A program made the position numbers and the translations under genes. A DNA stretch of 20,366 nt from assembly GCA_040756415.1 (NCBI GenBank), contig JBFLYZ010000061.1:1-20366 (forward strand), read 5' to 3'. This document shows, one piece after another, positions 7,109-14,539 of this stretch; position 1 is the first letter of the stretch; each line of letters starts with the position of its first letter. The notes under the pieces are model-generated. The model had not been told where the DNA came from. It ran no database searches and worked only from the letters and a program-made list of their open reading frames with translations. Source of the stretch: JBFLYZ01 sp040756415. Its GTDB lineage: Bacteria > Bacteroidota > Bacteroidia > JADZBD01.

Positions 7109-10100
7109 TTACCTGAACAAGGTCACATCTCCCTTCTTGCTGTCGAATGTGCCGTTATAAAACTCGGCCGTGGCATAGTAAACGAATATACCACCGTTCA
7201 GCGGCTGCCCTTTATAGGTGCCGTCCCAGCCCACATTGATATCGGTCGATTCGAACACCTTCTCTCCTATCCTGTCGTAAACTGTGATCTTCATGCTTTT
7301 TATCCCGTCACCGCGCACAAAGAAAATGTCGTTCTGGCCGTCCCCGTTCGGTGAAAATCCCGAAGGGATAAACCAATCAAATTCTGAGACCACGTTCACC
7401 GTCACCGTACTGGTATCCGTGCAGCCGTTTTGGGTCACAAACAAAGTGTAAGTGGTTGTGGCGGTTGGATTGGCGGCCGGGTTCTGGCAGGTAATGCAGC
7501 TTAGGCCGGTGGATGGCGCCCAGGAATAGGTGCCGCCACCGCTGCCATTGAGCGTTGCGCTGTTGCCGATCGATATGGTCGTATCGTTGCCTGCGTTGGC
7601 TGACGGAGCGGGGTTGATCGTTACGGTGATAAAGGTCGTATCCGACCCGTTCGAATTGGAAGCGATGAGCTGTACCGTGTACGTTCCGGGAGCGGCCCAG
7701 CACACCGGGGGCGGGTTCTGCAAAGATGAATTGCCCGGTGTTCCGCCCTGGAAGCTCCATTGCCAGGCAGTAGGGCTGTTGGTGCTGTTGTCGGTAAATG
7801 TGAAACAATCGAACACGCAGCCGGTGGTGGCAGAAGCCGATATGGCGGCAGAGGGCGCTGAGCAGGGATTGACGGTAACTGTGATCATGTCCGTTCCCGT
7901 GCAGCCGTTGGCATCGGTTACAATAAGCGTATACGTGGTAGTGCTTGTGGGATTGGCCACGGGGCTCTGGCAGGTGGTGCAGCTCAGGCTTCCACCGGGG
8001 GCCCACGAATAGCTTATGCCTCCCGTTCCGTTCAGCGTGGTATTGCCTCCATTGCAGATCGTCACATCCGCTCCGGCATTTGCCGTGGGAACCGTGTTAA
8101 CGGTTACCGTAACCACATCGGTTCCCGTACAGCCGTTGGCATCGGTAACGGTTACCGTATACGAAGTAGTGCTAGCCGGGCTGGCCACCGGGCTGGATCC
8201 CGTGCTGCTGCTCAGGCCGGTTGCGGGACTCCAGGTATAGCTCAGTCCGCCCGTGGCATTCAGCGTGGTGGAGCTGCCGGCACATATGGCCACATCGGGG
8301 CCAGCGTTTGCCGTAGGCGGGTTATTGACGGTGATCGTTTGCGTAGTGGTGGATGAGCCGTTGATATTGCTTACCGTTAGCGAAACGGTATAGGTCCCCG
8401 GTGTGGTCCAGCACACACTGCCCGGGTTCTGCGTGGTTGACGATGCGGGCGTTCCTCCCGGAAAACTCCAGCTCCACGAGGTAGGGTTGTTCGTGCTTGC
8501 ATCCGTGAACGTAACGCAGCCATTGGGGCAGATGGAATTGGATGAGGCGGTGAATGCGGCTATGGGTCCAGGGCAGTTCTGTACAGTAACCGTAACGCTT
8601 GCGCTGGCCGAACAGCCGTTGGCATCGGTTACGAAAACGGTATAGGTTGTAGTTGCGGTGGGAGATGCCGTTGGATTTTGACAGCTTATGCAGCTCAGGC
8701 TTCCCCCGGGAGCCCATGAGTAAGACACCCCACCACTGCCGCTCAGGCCGGTATTTCCACCGTTGCAGATCGTAACGGGCGATCCAGCGCTTGCCGAAGG
8801 CAGGGCATTGACTGTTACCGTTGCAGTTGCAGTTGCAGAGCATCCGGCTGCGGAAACAACGGTGACCGTATAGGTTTGCGTGGCGGCAGGGCTTGCCGTG
8901 ACCGTAGCCCCCGTGGTGGCGCTAAGCCCCGTGGCCGGACTCCAGGTATAGGTCGAGCCTCCGGATGCCGTGATCGCAACTCCGTTTCCCGAACACACGG
9001 ATGAGGCAGCCGGGTTGACCGAAGCCACAGGAAGGGGATTAACGGTTACCGTTACGGTTGCTGTACCCGAGCAGCCTGCGGCCGAAACAGCCGTTACGGT
9101 ATAGGTTTGCGTAGCGGTCGGGCTGGCCGTGACCGTGGCCCCCGTGGTAGCGCTTAGCCCCGTAGCAGGGCTCCAGGTATAGGTAGATCCGCCCGATGCG
9201 GTGAGCGACACCCCGCTGCCCGCGCATACCGATGGTGAGGCCGGGCTCACCGTTGGAACAGGAAGGGCATTTACCGTTATGGTTTGCGAGGTAGTGCTCG
9301 ACCCAAAGCCGTTGGTAGCAGTGAGCGTAGCCGTATAAGTTCCGGCCGTGGCGTAGCAAATATTGGTGGGATTCTGCGAAGTGGACGAGCCGGGCGTGCC
9401 TCCGCTAAAGGTCCATGACCATGATGTGGGCGAGCCGCTGCTGTTATCCGTAAAATTGATGCAACCTCCCGCGCAGATAGTGGTGCTGCTGGCCGTGAAG
9501 GAAGCCACTGGCGGTGCACCGCTGCTGCTGGATAAGGTAATATCGTCAATGGCGGTGGAAGGGTCGCTTCCCAAACCGTCAATATTGTTCACCCACAGAA
9601 AACCGATCTTTACATTAGGATTATTATTGGCCGATACCGGCAGGGCTATGGGAGCTACGGCAGCCCAGCGGCCCTGGCCACCCGGACAATTGGTAAGGGT
9701 TTTGGCGGGATCGGTAAGCTGGGTCCAGGTGCTGCCGTCAAAATACCATACGGTCATATTATCGATGGCGCCCTGCCCGCCTTCCAGGTAATTGAAATTA
9801 AGGGTGATCGTGGATTGGCCGGAGCAGTTGATCGTAGGCGACTCAACCCGCTTGTTGGTTTGCGGAGAAACTCCGCAGAAAGTGGCCCCGTTGCAGGCAT
9901 CGTAAGCCGCGCCACAATCGCCACTGGGGCAGATAAGGCAGCCGCAATCAGAGGTTCCCACGCTGCCAATATGCAGGGTCCTGTTGGTGAGCGAACCGTT
10001 GCTCAGGCACCCGTTACCGCAAATCCCGGCTCCCATACCCGCTTCGGTAGCGCTTACAAACCACTGGTTGGCGCCCGCACCGTTGGCGCCCGTATTCGTT

Positions 10101-10243
10101 ACGGTCCAGGTACCATTCGATGATATAAAGCCATTGGCCAATGTGTTTTGAGAGCAGCCGGTGCCGAAATTCTCCGTCCAGAAGACCTGGGCGAATGAGC
10201 CGAATGGAAGGGTCAAAAGGAAAAGAGCCAGGTATCTTTTCAT
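7109..10243 (-). CDS. SprB-like surface adhesin: PKD/Ig repeats with type B (gliding-motility) sorting domain
   Basis: A 1044-residue secreted surface protein. Domains in order: signal peptide 1-18; a Cys-rich MAM-like module 19-240 (11 Cys, eight between 75 and 123, with the conserved NKRVESPTI and DDITL phrases); PKD 246-326; three Ig-like repeats of 75-76 residues (328-403, 404-479, 480-555); PKD 559-640; two Ig-like repeats (641-716, 717-792); PKD 796-877; one Ig-like repeat (878-951); gliding-motility C-terminal domain 953-1044 with FIPSGFSPNGDGQNDIF, ITVYDRIGEKVFES and W-DGTYKGQPLNGGIFVYY. Type B domains of this kind direct cargo through the T9SS together with a PorP/SprF partner, which is the next gene downstream. 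Function is probably adhesion or gliding. The start is the ATG at 10241-10243 opening the signal peptide. The coding strand is Thr/Ser/Ala-rich. Confidence 0.93.
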   Translation of the reverse strand: MKRYLALFLLTLPFGSFAQVFWTENFGTGCSQNTLANGFISSNGTWTVTNTGANGAGANQWFVSATEAGMGAGICGNGCLSNGSLTNRTLHIGSVGTSDCGCLICPSGDCGAAYDACNGATFCGVSPQTNKRVESPTINCSGQSTITLNFNYLEGGQGAIDNMTVWYFDGSTWTQLTDPAKTLTNCPGGQGRWAAVAPIALPVSANNNPNVKIGFLWVNNIDGLGSDPSTAIDDITLSSSSGAPPVASFTASSTTICAGGCINFTDNSSGSPTSWSWTFSGGTPGSSTSQNPTNICYATAGTYTATLTATNGFGSSTTSQTITVNALPVPTVSPASPSVCAGSGVSLTASGGSTYTWSPATGLSATTGATVTASPTATQTYTVTAVSAAGCSGTATVTVTVNPLPVASVNPAASSVCSGNGVAITASGGSTYTWSPATGLSATTGATVTASPAATQTYTVTVVSAAGCSATATATVTVNALPSASAGSPVTICNGGNTGLSGSGGVSYSWAPGGSLSCISCQNPTASPTATTTYTVFVTDANGCSASASVTVTVQNCPGPIAAFTASSNSICPNGCVTFTDASTNNPTSWSWSFPGGTPASSTTQNPGSVCWTTPGTYTVSLTVSNINGSSTTTQTITVNNPPTANAGPDVAICAGSSTTLNATGGLSYTWSPATGLSSSTGSSPVASPASTTSYTVTVTDANGCTGTDVVTVTVNTVPTANAGADVTICNGGNTTLNGTGGISYSWAPGGSLSCTTCQSPVANPTSTTTYTLIVTDANGCTGTDMITVTVNPCSAPSAAISASATTGCVFDCFTFTDNSTNSPTAWQWSFQGGTPGNSSLQNPPPVCWAAPGTYTVQLIASNSNGSDTTFITVTINPAPSANAGNDTTISIGNSATLNGSGGGTYSWAPSTGLSCITCQNPAANPTATTTYTLFVTQNGCTDTSTVTVNVVSEFDWFIPSGFSPNGDGQNDIFFVRGDGIKSMKITVYDRIGEKVFESTDINVGWDGTYKGQPLNGGIFVYYATAEFYNGTFDSKKGDVTLFR
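7391..9508 (-). repeat. Repeat region inside the adhesin gene (PKD and Ig-like units)
   Basis: Six Ig-like units of about 228 bp and three PKD units of about 245 bp. The two closest copies, 9035-9262 and 8807-9034, share TYTWSPATGLSATTGATVTA at protein level but differ at many synonymous sites. Units closing each block carry a CxxCQ-P motif instead of the STTG loop. Such arrays can change length by recombination and are prone to misassembly. Confidence 0.85.
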
Positions 10244-10268
10244 GCGTGATAAAGGGTGTTAATTTGGA

Positions 10269-10299
10269 TAAAAGTAAGAAAAGTAAAGATATGTTCAAA
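10269..10299 (-). promoter_or_regulatory. Possible promoter of the adhesin operon
   Basis: On the minus strand TTTG (10296-10299), 19 nt, then TACTTTTA (10269-10276), one mismatch to TAnnTTTG. It overlaps the end of the acyl-CoA reductase gene and leaves a leader of about 20 nt. It would drive the adhesin, PorP/SprF and possibly all five leftward genes. Confidence 0.4.
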
Positions 10300-11329
10300 G
10301 TGACAGAAGGAACTTCATCGTATCCACCTTGTCAGCATAATCCCAGAGCTCGGGGCACTGCGCCTTTCCGAAGGGTACGGCCTCTTTCATGTGCCCCGAA
10401 ACAAGGCACTGGATGCTGCTCTTGTCCTGCCGGAGGCGCTCCTTCAGGTGGGCGCTGCTGCGGTAATATTCATAGTACAGCACCCCAACCGGAGAGGCCA
10501 TGCCTATATCTTCCTTGAGCAGGAGAAAATTATTGTCGAGCAGGGGCGTTTTGCTCATCAGGTAGATCGTGCGGTTGTACTCGTAGTTGTTCGCGTACTT
10601 ATTGTTCTGCAAAACCGTTTTATAGGGATAAACGGCCTGGAAGAACTCGGTGAACGGATAATGCTCCGGCACGAAGAGCTTTGATACGTTGCGGCACCCG
10701 AGCCCGAAATACCGGAAGATATCCCCGCCCAACTGCTCCAGCTCGGCAGCGGTTTCGGCACCATCCAGTATGGCGGCCGAGTTCCTGTTCTTGCGTATGA
10801 TGTGCGGATAGCCGGAGAAATAATACTCGAAATAGCGGGAGGTGTTATTGCTTCCGGTGGCGATCACCGCATCGATGGCGGGCAGTTGTTTTTCGGTAAA
10901 GGCTATCTTGTCCCTGAAAGCAGGCTCAATGGCTGCCAGGCGCTCCGCTATGAAAGGCAGCAGCAACCGGTCATCGGCCGAGAGCTTGCCAGTGAAATGA
11001 TGGCCGCTCATGAGCACGCACAGGAAATCATGAAAGCCCACGGCCGGGACATTGCCCGCCATGATCACCGCCACCCGTTTCTGTCCTTCACCCGGTGCAG
11101 GCGGCCACGGCAGGGCACCGTAGGCCGACAACCATTTATCCAGCTTGCTTTCCTGCAGTGATCTGCCGATCGACTCAAATGCATGGCGAACATTATCCCC
11201 GGTGAACCAGCCGTTCTGGTGAAAAGCGCTCCTGCAAAGCGCTAAAAAAGATTCGTCCGGGCTGCCGGCCAGTTCCTGCAGCTCTTCCCCCAGCTTTGCG
11301 AAAGCCCTTATTTTATCGGCCACCTTCAT
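10295..11329 (-). CDS. LuxC-type acyl-CoA reductase
   Basis: A 344-residue cytoplasmic protein of the LuxC acyl-CoA reductase family (aldehyde-dehydrogenase superfamily), which reduces fatty acyl-CoA or acyl-protein to the aldehyde with NADPH. The cofactor region is VAVIMAGNVPAVGFHD (residues about 86-101), followed by ATGSNNTSRYFEYYF (157-171) and IIRKNRNSAAIL. The likely nucleophile is Cys212 in GLGCRNVSKLFVPE. It is shorter than Vibrio LuxC (about 480), as is usual for the Bacteroidota branch. There are no luxD, luxE or luxAB genes nearby, so bioluminescence is not implied; a role in lipid or aldehyde metabolism is more likely. The catalytic Cys is inferred from position only. ATG at 11327-11329; promoter 7 nt upstream, so the mRNA is probably leaderless. 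It is followed by the adhesin gene after 51 nt. Confidence 0.8.
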   Translation of the reverse strand: MKVADKIRAFAKLGEELQELAGSPDESFLALCRSAFHQNGWFTGDNVRHAFESIGRSLQESKLDKWLSAYGALPWPPAPGEGQKRVAVIMAGNVPAVGFHDFLCVLMSGHHFTGKLSADDRLLLPFIAERLAAIEPAFRDKIAFTEKQLPAIDAVIATGSNNTSRYFEYYFSGYPHIIRKNRNSAAILDGAETAAELEQLGGDIFRYFGLGCRNVSKLFVPEHYPFTEFFQAVYPYKTVLQNNKYANNYEYNRTIYLMSKTPLLDNNFLLLKEDIGMASPVGVLYYEYYRSSAHLKERLRQDKSSIQCLVSGHMKEAVPFGKAQCPELWDYADKVDTMKFLLSL

Positions 11330-11336
11330 AGCCCGG

Positions 11337-11344
11337 CAAAACTA
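11337..11344 (-). promoter_or_regulatory. -7 element of the acyl-CoA reductase gene
   Basis: TAGTTTTG on the minus strand ends 7 nt before the ATG at 11329. No TTTG was found at the proper -33 distance. If used, the transcript starts within 0-3 nt of the start codon. Confidence 0.45.
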
Positions 11345-11354
11345 CGCAAATTGT

Positions 11355-11362
11355 TAACTTTG
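11355..11362 (+). promoter_or_regulatory. -7 element of the 11388 gene
   Basis: TAACTTTG fits TAnnTTTG; there is no good -33 element. The expected start near 11367-11370 gives a leader of about 20 nt. It lies only 10 nt from the oppositely directed -7 element at 11337-11344, so the two promoters should compete for polymerase. Confidence 0.4.
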
Positions 11363-11387
11363 GCCCGCGTTTTGCGTATTACTCACC

Positions 11388-12341
11388 ATGCTGAAAAAGC
11401 TGCTTATACCCCTTATCCTGCTCCTTGCCGTTTCCGCTCATGGGCAGAAGGAAACGATGAACGATTCGCTGCGCAAGATCTTCCTGGCCCATGAGGACAG
11501 CATTTCGAAACTTATGCGCATGACGGTAAAGGCGAAGGACGACCCCGAGAAGATAGAGATCAATACCAGCCTGAAAAAGCAGATCGATGAGGTTTTACGC
11601 CTCCCGGAATCGCACAGCTACCCCTTCGATTCGCTGAAGAAGTTCAGGATGATGCAGGTATCGGACGATAAGGAGCTTCGCATCGTGACCTGGGATATGC
11701 AGATGGACGACCTGAGCCACCGCTACTTCGGCTACCTGCAGCATTATAACGCGGCCGCCAAAAGCTGGGACCTGTTCGAGCTGAAGGACAAATCGGACGA
11801 GATCAAAAACCCTGAAACGGCAGTGCTCAGCCACGAGAAATGGTTCGGATGCTATTACTTCAGGATCGTACAGACCGAATACAAGAAGAAAAAATACTAT
11901 ACCCTGCTGGGCTGGGACGGCAACGACAAGATCACGCAGAAAAAGCTCATCGAGGTGCTGACCTTCAATGCCCAGGGCGAGCCGGTATTCGGTGCCGAAA
12001 AGCTCATCGAGGTGTACAAATACATCGGCAAGACCGACAAGCTGCTCATCGTTTGGCAGAACCGCCTGATCTTCGAATGGAAACAGAAGATCGCCATGGC
12101 GCTGAAATGGGATGAGAACGAAAAGCTCATCATCTTCGACCACCTCTCGCCCGAGGACTCGTCCAAAAAAGGACAGTACCAGTTCTACGGCCCCGATTTC
12201 AGCCTGGATGCCCTGGAATGGGAAAAGGGGAAATGGCGCTATAAGAGCGACACCCAGGCCGGTAAGAACCCCGGGAGCGAACAGGATAAAAAGTACAACG
12301 AACCTTCCAAAGACCCCAAGGTATCCGACCCTCCAAGATAA
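11388..12341 (+). CDS. Exported protein of unknown function
   Basis: A 317-residue protein with a signal peptide (MLKKLLIPLILLLAVSAHGQ) and no lipobox, so probably periplasmic or secreted. I do not recognise a named domain. Residues about 25-75 are helical and charged. The rest is rich in W, Y, K and D with short beta-like strands (ELRIVTWDMQMDD, YYFRIVQTEY, KYYTLLGWDGND, LLIVWQNRLIFEWK), suggesting a beta-rich, possibly propeller-like fold. KLIEV occurs twice, encoded by an identical 17-bp stretch (11941-11957, 11998-12014). The last 35 residues are a polar Lys/Pro/Ser tail, likely disordered. The gene is divergent from the acyl-CoA reductase and 70 nt ahead of serC, but nothing links it to serine synthesis. 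Confidence 0.8.
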   Translation: MLKKLLIPLILLLAVSAHGQKETMNDSLRKIFLAHEDSISKLMRMTVKAKDDPEKIEINTSLKKQIDEVLRLPESHSYPFDSLKKFRMMQVSDDKELRIVTWDMQMDDLSHRYFGYLQHYNAAAKSWDLFELKDKSDEIKNPETAVLSHEKWFGCYYFRIVQTEYKKKKYYTLLGWDGNDKITQKKLIEVLTFNAQGEPVFGAEKLIEVYKYIGKTDKLLIVWQNRLIFEWKQKIAMALKWDENEKLIIFDHLSPEDSSKKGQYQFYGPDFSLDALEWEKGKWRYKSDTQAGKNPGSEQDKKYNEPSKDPKVSDPPR

Positions 12342-12376
12342 ATCCCATTTTTAGGGTCTGCATGTTATTTTCTTAT

Positions 12377-12384
12377 TAATTTCG
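12377..12384 (+). promoter_or_regulatory. Possible -7 element for serC
   Basis: TAATTTCG has one mismatch to TAnnTTTG and lies 27 nt before the serC ATG. No -33 element was found. It would separate serC from the unrelated gene before it. Confidence 0.25.
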
Positions 12385-12411
12385 GTGCGTTTTTCAACGC
12401 AACGCTGCATT

Positions 12412-13485
12412 ATGACCAAAGTCCACAATTTCAGCGCTGGCCCGGGAATACTTCCCCAGGAGGTGATGAAACAGGCATCTGAGGCCTGCATCAATTTCGA
12501 TAACCTGAACCTTTCCCTGCTCGAGATATCACACCGGAGCAAGAACTTTGAAAAGGTAATGGAAGAGGCGCGAGCGCTGGTCAAAGAACTGCTCCTGCTG
12601 GATGATAATTACAAGGTCCTGTTCCTGGGCGGTGGGGCCAGCCTCCAGTTCGCCATGGTACCCTACAACCTGCTGCGCACCGAAGGCACTGCTGGATACG
12701 TGAACACAGGCGTGTGGGCCAGCAAGGCCATCAAAGAGGCAAAGGTGATCGGCAATATAAAGGTCGTGGCTTCGAGCGAGGATAAAAAATTCACCTACAT
12801 CCCCAAGCAATACGGCATTTCTGGCGACCTCGATTACCTGCATATTACGTCCAACAATACCATTTACGGCACCCAGGTGAAGAAATTCCCGATCAGCCGC
12901 GTGCCCATTGTATGCGATATGTCGAGCGATATCTTTTCACGCAAGGTGGACGGCAAGCAGTTCGGGCTGATCTACGCGGGCGCACAGAAGAACATGGGCG
13001 CTGCGGGATGCACCATGGTGGCCGTTGACGAGCGCCTGCTGGGCAAGACCGGCCGCACCATGCTCTCTATGCTCGACTACCGCGTGCACATCAAAGGCGA
13101 CAGCATGTACAACACACCACCGGTGTTCCCGGTATACGTATCGCTGCTCACCATGCAATGGCTGAAGAAGAACGGTGGCCTGGAGTGGATAGAAAAGGTG
13201 AACAGCGAGAAAGCGGCACTGCTTTATGCGGAGATCGACCGCAATAACCTGTTTAAAGGCACTACGGAAGTGGCCGACCGCTCGAACATGAACGTAACTT
13301 TTGTCATGCATAAACCTGAGCTGGAGCCCGAGTTCGACAAGATGTGGAAGGCGGCCAACATCAGCGGCCTTCGCGGCCACAGGGATGTGGGCGGCTACCG
13401 CGCATCGCTGTACAACGCGCTTCCGCTTGAAAGCGTGAAGGTGCTGGCAGAGGTGATGCAGGAGTTTGAGAAGAAGTTCGCTTAG
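12412..13485 (+). CDS. serC: Phosphoserine aminotransferase
   Basis: A 357-residue class-V aminotransferase that converts 3-phosphohydroxypyruvate and glutamate to O-phosphoserine and 2-oxoglutarate, the second step of serine synthesis; in enterobacteria SerC also works in PLP synthesis. It shows the opening KVHNFSAGPGILPQEV, SLLEISHRSKNF, the phosphate/PLP loop FLGGGASLQFAMVP, NTGVWASKAIKEA, the cofactor Asp in VCDMSSD, and the PLP lysine in YAGAQKNMGAAG (Lys193). The C-terminus GLRGHRDVGGYRASLYNA, with substrate-binding His and Arg, is intact, and the length is normal. ATG 12412 is chosen over the in-frame GTG 12385, which would add nine residues absent from the family. It is the first gene of a serC-serA-DUF1015 group. 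Confidence 0.97.
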   Translation: MTKVHNFSAGPGILPQEVMKQASEACINFDNLNLSLLEISHRSKNFEKVMEEARALVKELLLLDDNYKVLFLGGGASLQFAMVPYNLLRTEGTAGYVNTGVWASKAIKEAKVIGNIKVVASSEDKKFTYIPKQYGISGDLDYLHITSNNTIYGTQVKKFPISRVPIVCDMSSDIFSRKVDGKQFGLIYAGAQKNMGAAGCTMVAVDERLLGKTGRTMLSMLDYRVHIKGDSMYNTPPVFPVYVSLLTMQWLKKNGGLEWIEKVNSEKAALLYAEIDRNNLFKGTTEVADRSNMNVTFVMHKPELEPEFDKMWKAANISGLRGHRDVGGYRASLYNALPLESVKVLAEVMQEFEKKFA

Positions 13486-13587
13486 TTACGGATCTGATAC
13501 GATTAAATACGAATAACATAATTAGAACCGTTGCTTGCGGCTTTTAACCGGCCGTTGAAGCTCGGGTTTTTGTTTTAGATGATATCT

Positions 13588-14538
13588 ATGAGCAAAAAAA
13601 TCCTCGCCAACGATGGCATCGATGCACAGGGCAAAGCCCTGCTTGAAAAAGCCGGCTTTACGGTAGTAACGGAAAAGGTAGCCCAGGAGAACCTGGCCAA
13701 AGCCATCAGCGAGCAGGGCTTCATCGGCCTCACCGTGCGCAGCGCCACCAAGGTGCGCAAGGATGTGATCGATGCCTGTCCCGGCCTGAAGCTCATCGGC
13801 CGCGGGGGCGTAGGTATGGATAACATCGATGTGGAGTACGCCCGGAGCAAAGGACTGCACGTGATCAACACCCCGGCCGCTTCGTCCGAATCGGTTGCCG
13901 AGCTGGTTTTCGCCCACCTGTTCGGCATGGTGCGTTTCCTGTACGACAGCAACCGCCAGATGCCAGCGAAAGGAAGCACCGAATTCGATGCGCTGAAAAA
14001 AAAGTACGCCAAAGGCATAGAGCTGCGGGGCAAAACGCTGGGCATAGTGGGGATAGGCCGTATCGGCCAGGCAGTGAAAAAAATAGGCCTTGGCATCGGG
14101 ATGAAAACGCTCATCTGCGATCCCATGGTGCATGAGTCGAGCGTAGACATCACTATTCACGGTGCCGGGAACCTGAATGTAAAAACGAAGACCGTATCGT
14201 TCGAAGAGGTGCTCCGCAATTCCGATTTCATTACCCTGCACGTGCCGGGCGGGAAGATCATTACGGAAAAAGAGTTCAATATGATGAAGGATGGCGTGGT
14301 GATCGTGAACGCTTCGCGTGGCGGAGTGATCGATGAGGTCGACCTTATCAAAGCCCTGAACTCGGGAAAAGTATCGCATGCCGGGCTGGATGTGTTCGAG
14401 AACGAGCCCAGGCCCAGGCCCGAAATACTGAACCATCCCCGCATCTCGCTCACCCCGCACATTGGCGCTGCTACCGAAGAGGCGCAGGAGCGCATCGGTA
14501 TAGAGTTGGCCGAAAAGATCATTGCGGCACTGAGATAA
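13588..14538 (+). CDS. serA: D-3-phosphoglycerate dehydrogenase, short form without ACT domain
   Basis: A 316-residue NAD-dependent dehydrogenase for the first step of serine synthesis (3-phosphoglycerate to 3-phosphohydroxypyruvate). It has the Rossmann motif GIVGIGRIGQ (residues about 155-163), the active-site Arg in NASRGGVIDE (Arg244), Glu in DVFENEP (Glu273) and His in TPHIGAAT (His291). It ends right after the helix following the catalytic His, so it lacks the C-terminal ACT regulatory domain of the E. coli enzyme and should not be feedback-inhibited by serine in that way. Two starts are possible: ATG 13588 (MSKKILAND, preferred from the family start) or ATG 13579, three residues longer. 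A weak imperfect hairpin precedes it. The next gene starts 1 nt after its stop. Other 2-hydroxyacid dehydrogenases are alternatives, but the serC neighbour decides. Confidence 0.93.
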   Translation: MSKKILANDGIDAQGKALLEKAGFTVVTEKVAQENLAKAISEQGFIGLTVRSATKVRKDVIDACPGLKLIGRGGVGMDNIDVEYARSKGLHVINTPAASSESVAELVFAHLFGMVRFLYDSNRQMPAKGSTEFDALKKKYAKGIELRGKTLGIVGIGRIGQAVKKIGLGIGMKTLICDPMVHESSVDITIHGAGNLNVKTKTVSFEEVLRNSDFITLHVPGGKIITEKEFNMMKDGVVIVNASRGGVIDEVDLIKALNSGKVSHAGLDVFENEPRPRPEILNHPRISLTPHIGAATEEAQERIGIELAEKIIAALR

Positions 14539-14539
14539 A

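Noticed and set aside
7391..9508. CRISPR-like or satellite array
   Set aside because: The period of about 228 bp lies wholly in frame within a coding gene and encodes Ig-like and PKD domains.
7377..9791. Several open frames on both strands inside the adhesin gene
   Set aside because: Products of the repetitive Thr/Ala-rich coding sequence, which has few stops in other frames.
10295..11329. Bioluminescence operon, suggested by the LuxC-like gene
   Set aside because: No luciferase, LuxD or LuxE gene is nearby and the protein is the short Bacteroidota form.
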